DNA from: Amblyornis subalaris
Taxonomy: Eukaryota > Chordata > Aves > Passeriformes > Ptilonorhynchidae
Assembly (NCBI GenBank): GCA_018881555.1
Contig: JACAXG010000264.1
Coordinates: forward strand, 468,279 to 532,278
Direction of reading: 5' to 3'
Length of the DNA: 64,000 nt
Below are positions 61,841-64,000 of this stretch, one piece after another (position 1 is the first letter of the stretch; each line of letters begins with the position of its first letter). Below the pieces are notes generated by a model. The model saw only the letters and a list, made by a program, of their open reading frames with translations. It was not told where the DNA came from and searched no databases. The position numbers and the translations under genes are program-made.

Positions 61841-62762
61841 ATATATGAGACTTACGTTTTTTCTTTCTCGTATTTTGGTGATCTAACACTTAAAAGTACA
61901 CCAAGTTGATATCTGGGGAACAGCTGGAGAGCTGTGCTGCCTGGGAAATATATATATATTTTATAAATTGCAAGTGCCTTTTTCTGCTGTATAACTTACT
62001 GACAAATACGTTTATTTCATTCTAACCTACTCTTGTCCAGGAAACTGTTCATAAAATAATTTCATTTCTCAATGACAATACGTGCAACAGCTTTATACCA
62101 CAGGGTGGCTTACTTGGTCAGAAAAGAAAATTCATGGCCACTCTGGCTTTGCAAGTCATCTCTTCTGCTTTTACATCTGACCCAACAGCCTGTGGACAAG
62201 GAATGGCGGGAGGGTTTCTCGGATTTTATAACCTCCTCAGCTCCTGATGATAACCACCAACATGGCAATATGTGCAGCTAGCCCTGGATTTTGTTTGAGG
62301 AGATGATCTCCAAACAGCTTTGGCACTGCCGCAGTGAATTGTTCAGTGCTATCCCCAGGCAGAGGGACAGCTGTCAGTGTGATGAATCTCTGTTGGTTTG
62401 AGCAGCGAGTAGCCTATGATTGCAACATTCCTCCCACACAGGTCTGGGTGGGACCCATCCTTTTTATGCTCAACCAGAAGTTCTACAGTATTGTGTCCTT
62501 GTAGTCCTCCAGTACAGGTAGCACCCTGCTGTTCAAAAGCACCTTCATGCACCCTTTTTCTCTTCTGTCAATTTAAGCATCTTGCCTGGAAATTTTACTT
62601 CTAGAACACAGTTTTTCCTAAGGAACAGAAAAATTATGTGGCACTGAGGAAGTACAGTTGAACTCTTCCCGACCTTCTGCAAACACTCCCAGGGCAGTAC
62701 CTGACAAACCATCCCATGAGGCTGGACTCATGCATCAGTTTTGAAATACATCATATAATATA
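61841..62762. other. No recognisable feature
   Basis: A+T-rich sequence with a short TA run near 61952. No gene was recognised. Confidence 0.5.
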
Positions 62763-62990
62763 TAGAATGGCCTGGACTGGAAGAGATCTTAAAGATCACA
62801 TAGTTCCAACCTCCCTGTCAAGACAGGGACAGCCTCCACTGGACCAGGTTGCTCATAGCTTTATTTCACCTGGCCTTAAACTCTTCCAGGGATGAGGCAT
62901 CTACTACTTTGCTTGACAACCTTTTCCAGTGCCTCGTCATAATTTTAACTTTGACAAAGGCATGCTTTTCCATTAAAAATACCCAAGTCT
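62763..62990 (-). mobile_element. CR1 LINE, 3'-end fragment
   Basis: The plus strand reads tagaatggcctggactggaa, gagatcttaaagatcacata and gttccaacctccctgtcaag, then cttccagggatgaggcatct and ccttttccagtgcctcgtca. This is the inverse of the CR1 3' UTR, so the element lies in minus sense with its 3' end at about 62763. Only untranslated sequence remains. The 5' truncation is placed near 62990 by loss of similarity and is approximate. Confidence 0.88.
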
Positions 62991-63675
62991 TAACAGGTCC
63001 TTCTCTGGCATGATCCAGACTATGTTTCTGAAAGAAACTTGGACCTTTCTCCTTCCAAGTGCTTCCTGCTTTGGCTCTGCCCTCTGCCATTCTTCACAAC
63101 TTCCTCTACCTCTGGTCTAGCCCAGGGATGGGTCCCTGAAGCTATTTACAAAAGTTCTGTGTGTATCTTCACAGGAGAGGAGAAAACAAAGATAAAAAAT
63201 GAAGGGGAAGGACAAAATAAAAGAGAACACAATGTTTTTTCTTCCATCCTCTNTAAGAACTTTCTCTTCCCAGATGACATTTCCTTCTGCAGTCAGGTGT
63301 CGTGTTGCAATATATTCAGAAAAGAGAAGTCAGAGGAGAATAACAAACAACACAGCTTTGTCTTAGCGAAATGAATGGAAAATCATTCAACATTTATAAC
63401 GAGTGGAAGAGATAAGGGGTAGCAAAGGGGAATGAAGCCAAAATATTCAAAATATCAAAAACCCCAAAAATATAAATGCTCTGAAGTGGTTCTTGACTAA
63501 ATCTTGTTTTGTTGATCTAATTCAATATAAGCAGAGTCCACCCAAGCCTATACACATGAATCAAAGTGTGGCCTTGCATTTTGCAGTTCTTCAGATGTGC
63601 AGTGTTTTTGGTTCAGCGAAATAGTTTCTCACGCACTTTTGTGTAAACATGAATTGTTGACCTAACGGCAAGGAT
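62991..63675. other. No recognisable feature
   Basis: Sequence between the CR1 fragment and the right-edge retrovirus. A purine-rich patch lies at about 63170-63240. No gene was recognised. Part of this stretch could belong to the LTR if its start lies further left than called. Confidence 0.45.
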
Positions 63676-63775
63676 TGTTATGAATTCCTAACCTATGTGA
63701 TAGACATTATTACTAACCAGTGGACAGCAGGAGGTGGTATCTCCATCCTCCAATCCACGGTGAATTTGGAAAACA

Positions 63776-63786
63776 TATAAATAAAA
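63776..63786 (+). promoter_or_regulatory. LTR TATA-like box
   Basis: tataaataaaa lies about 115 bases before the LTR end and is followed by gagggcagaggcc, a layout like the class I retroviral TATA box and cap region. It overlaps an AATAAA word (63780-63785), so its role as promoter or polyadenylation signal cannot be separated by reading alone. Confidence 0.5.
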
Positions 63787-63902
63787 TGAGGGCAGAGGCC
63801 AGCTCTCTCTTCCTTCTCACCTCGTCCTCCATTTTGGCCTCTGCCTGTTGGAGAACCCTGACAGCTGTGTCCGTGTGTTTATTCGAACCCGAGAACAACA
63901 TC

Positions 63903-63917
63903 TGGTGGCCCGTACGG
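63903..63917 (+). other. Primer-binding site, tRNA-Ile type
   Basis: tggtggcccgtacgg is the exact complement of the last 15 bases of a vertebrate tRNA-Ile (acceptor end ...CCGTACGGGCCA plus CCA), recalled from the conserved tRNA sequence. Match is lost from position 16 (gg expected, tt seen). It begins 2 bases after the LTR terminal CA, as in retroviruses, where this tRNA primes minus-strand DNA synthesis. Confidence 0.8.
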
Positions 63918-63921
63918 TTTC

Positions 63922-63927
63922 GTAAGT
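63922..63927 (+). promoter_or_regulatory. Possible retroviral splice donor
   Basis: gtaagt just after the primer-binding site matches the consensus 5' splice site. In retroviruses a donor in the leader makes the spliced env message. It could be coincidence in so short a motif. Confidence 0.3.
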
Positions 63928-64000
63928 TGTCAGGGGGTTTTCTCCCCGGGTAGTTAGGGCCCTTTGAAATGGAGATCGCGAATTTGTCATGCGATGCCTT

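Larger units (their letters stand above)
63676..64000 (+). mobile_element. 5' end of an endogenous retrovirus (ERV1-like), continues past window
   Basis: Seen: an LTR-like segment ending gagaacaaca at 63900, a 2-base spacer, a tRNA-Ile-type primer-binding site at 63903-63917 and leader sequence to the window edge. An LTR with primer-binding site on its right must be the 5' LTR of an element that keeps at least part of its internal region. The left boundary at TGTTAT (63676) is tentative; it is chosen because TGTTAT pairs with the inverted end TGTTGT in five of six positions. That gives an LTR of about 225 bp. Gag, pol and env, and the TSD, cannot be seen. Ile-primed elements with short LTRs fit class I (ERV1-like), but this class call is inference. 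Confidence 0.75.

Noticed and set aside
1..64000. tRNA-derived SINEs, tRNA genes, U6/7SK-type small RNA genes
   Set aside because: No A/B-box pairs, cloverleaf ends or conserved small-RNA words were seen on either strand by reading. A covariance-model search would be decisive.

Overview
The window is vertebrate nuclear DNA and most likely from a bird. It is A+T-rich and has no long open reading frames. It carries several CR1 LINE fragments in both orientations, two with the avian-type 3' end of repeated ATTCTGTG-like octamers. It also carries endogenous-retrovirus LTRs of kinds typical of avian genomes. I found no convincing host protein-coding exon, tRNA, rRNA, snRNA or CRISPR array. All coding traces I can name are decayed LINE reverse-transcriptase remnants. 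The window therefore looks like intergenic or deep intronic sequence (inference).

Layout. 1-4.96 kb is unremarkable A+T-rich DNA. 4.97-5.99 kb is an ERVL-type solo LTR (minus) with a 5-bp target-site duplication (TSD). 6-10.9 kb shows nothing nameable. 10.9-11.57 kb is a CR1 3' fragment (minus). 11.6-15.5 kb is plain sequence with a diverged 71-bp duplication. 15.49-16.2 kb is a second ERVL-type LTR (plus). 16.2-23.9 kb is plain sequence with one ancient-repeat candidate. 23.9-26.56 kb is a transposon cluster: a compact LTR (plus), a 723-bp solo LTR (minus) with a 6-bp TSD, and a ~1.5-kb CR1 (plus) with a broken RT region. 26.6-40 kb is mostly plain, with a short tandem repeat, a hairpin-bearing ancient-repeat candidate at 31.2 kb, a GC-richer patch at 31.8-32.3 kb and simple-sequence tracts. 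40.04-40.58 kb is a 538-bp solo LTR (plus) with a 6-bp TSD. 45.75-46.5 kb is a 750-bp solo LTR (plus) of the same family as the one at 24.3 kb, also with a 6-bp TSD. 48.1-49.5 kb holds two CR1 fragments in opposite orientation. 51.9-52.3 kb is a short LTR (minus). 52.3-62.7 kb is plain, with an ancient-repeat candidate near 61.8 kb. 62.76-62.99 kb is another CR1 3' end (minus). The right edge, 63.68-64 kb, is the most interesting piece: a short LTR with a TATA-like box, followed two bases later by a 15-base match to a tRNA-Ile primer-binding site and then leader sequence. This is the 5' end of an endogenous retrovirus whose body lies beyond the window.

The elements do not form a functional system. 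They record successive insertions, several dated relative to one another by TSDs and nesting. LTR and LINE assignments rest on recognised sequence patterns and on TSDs read directly from the window. Family names below the level of ERVL-, ERVK- and ERV1-like or CR1 were not checked against a repeat library.
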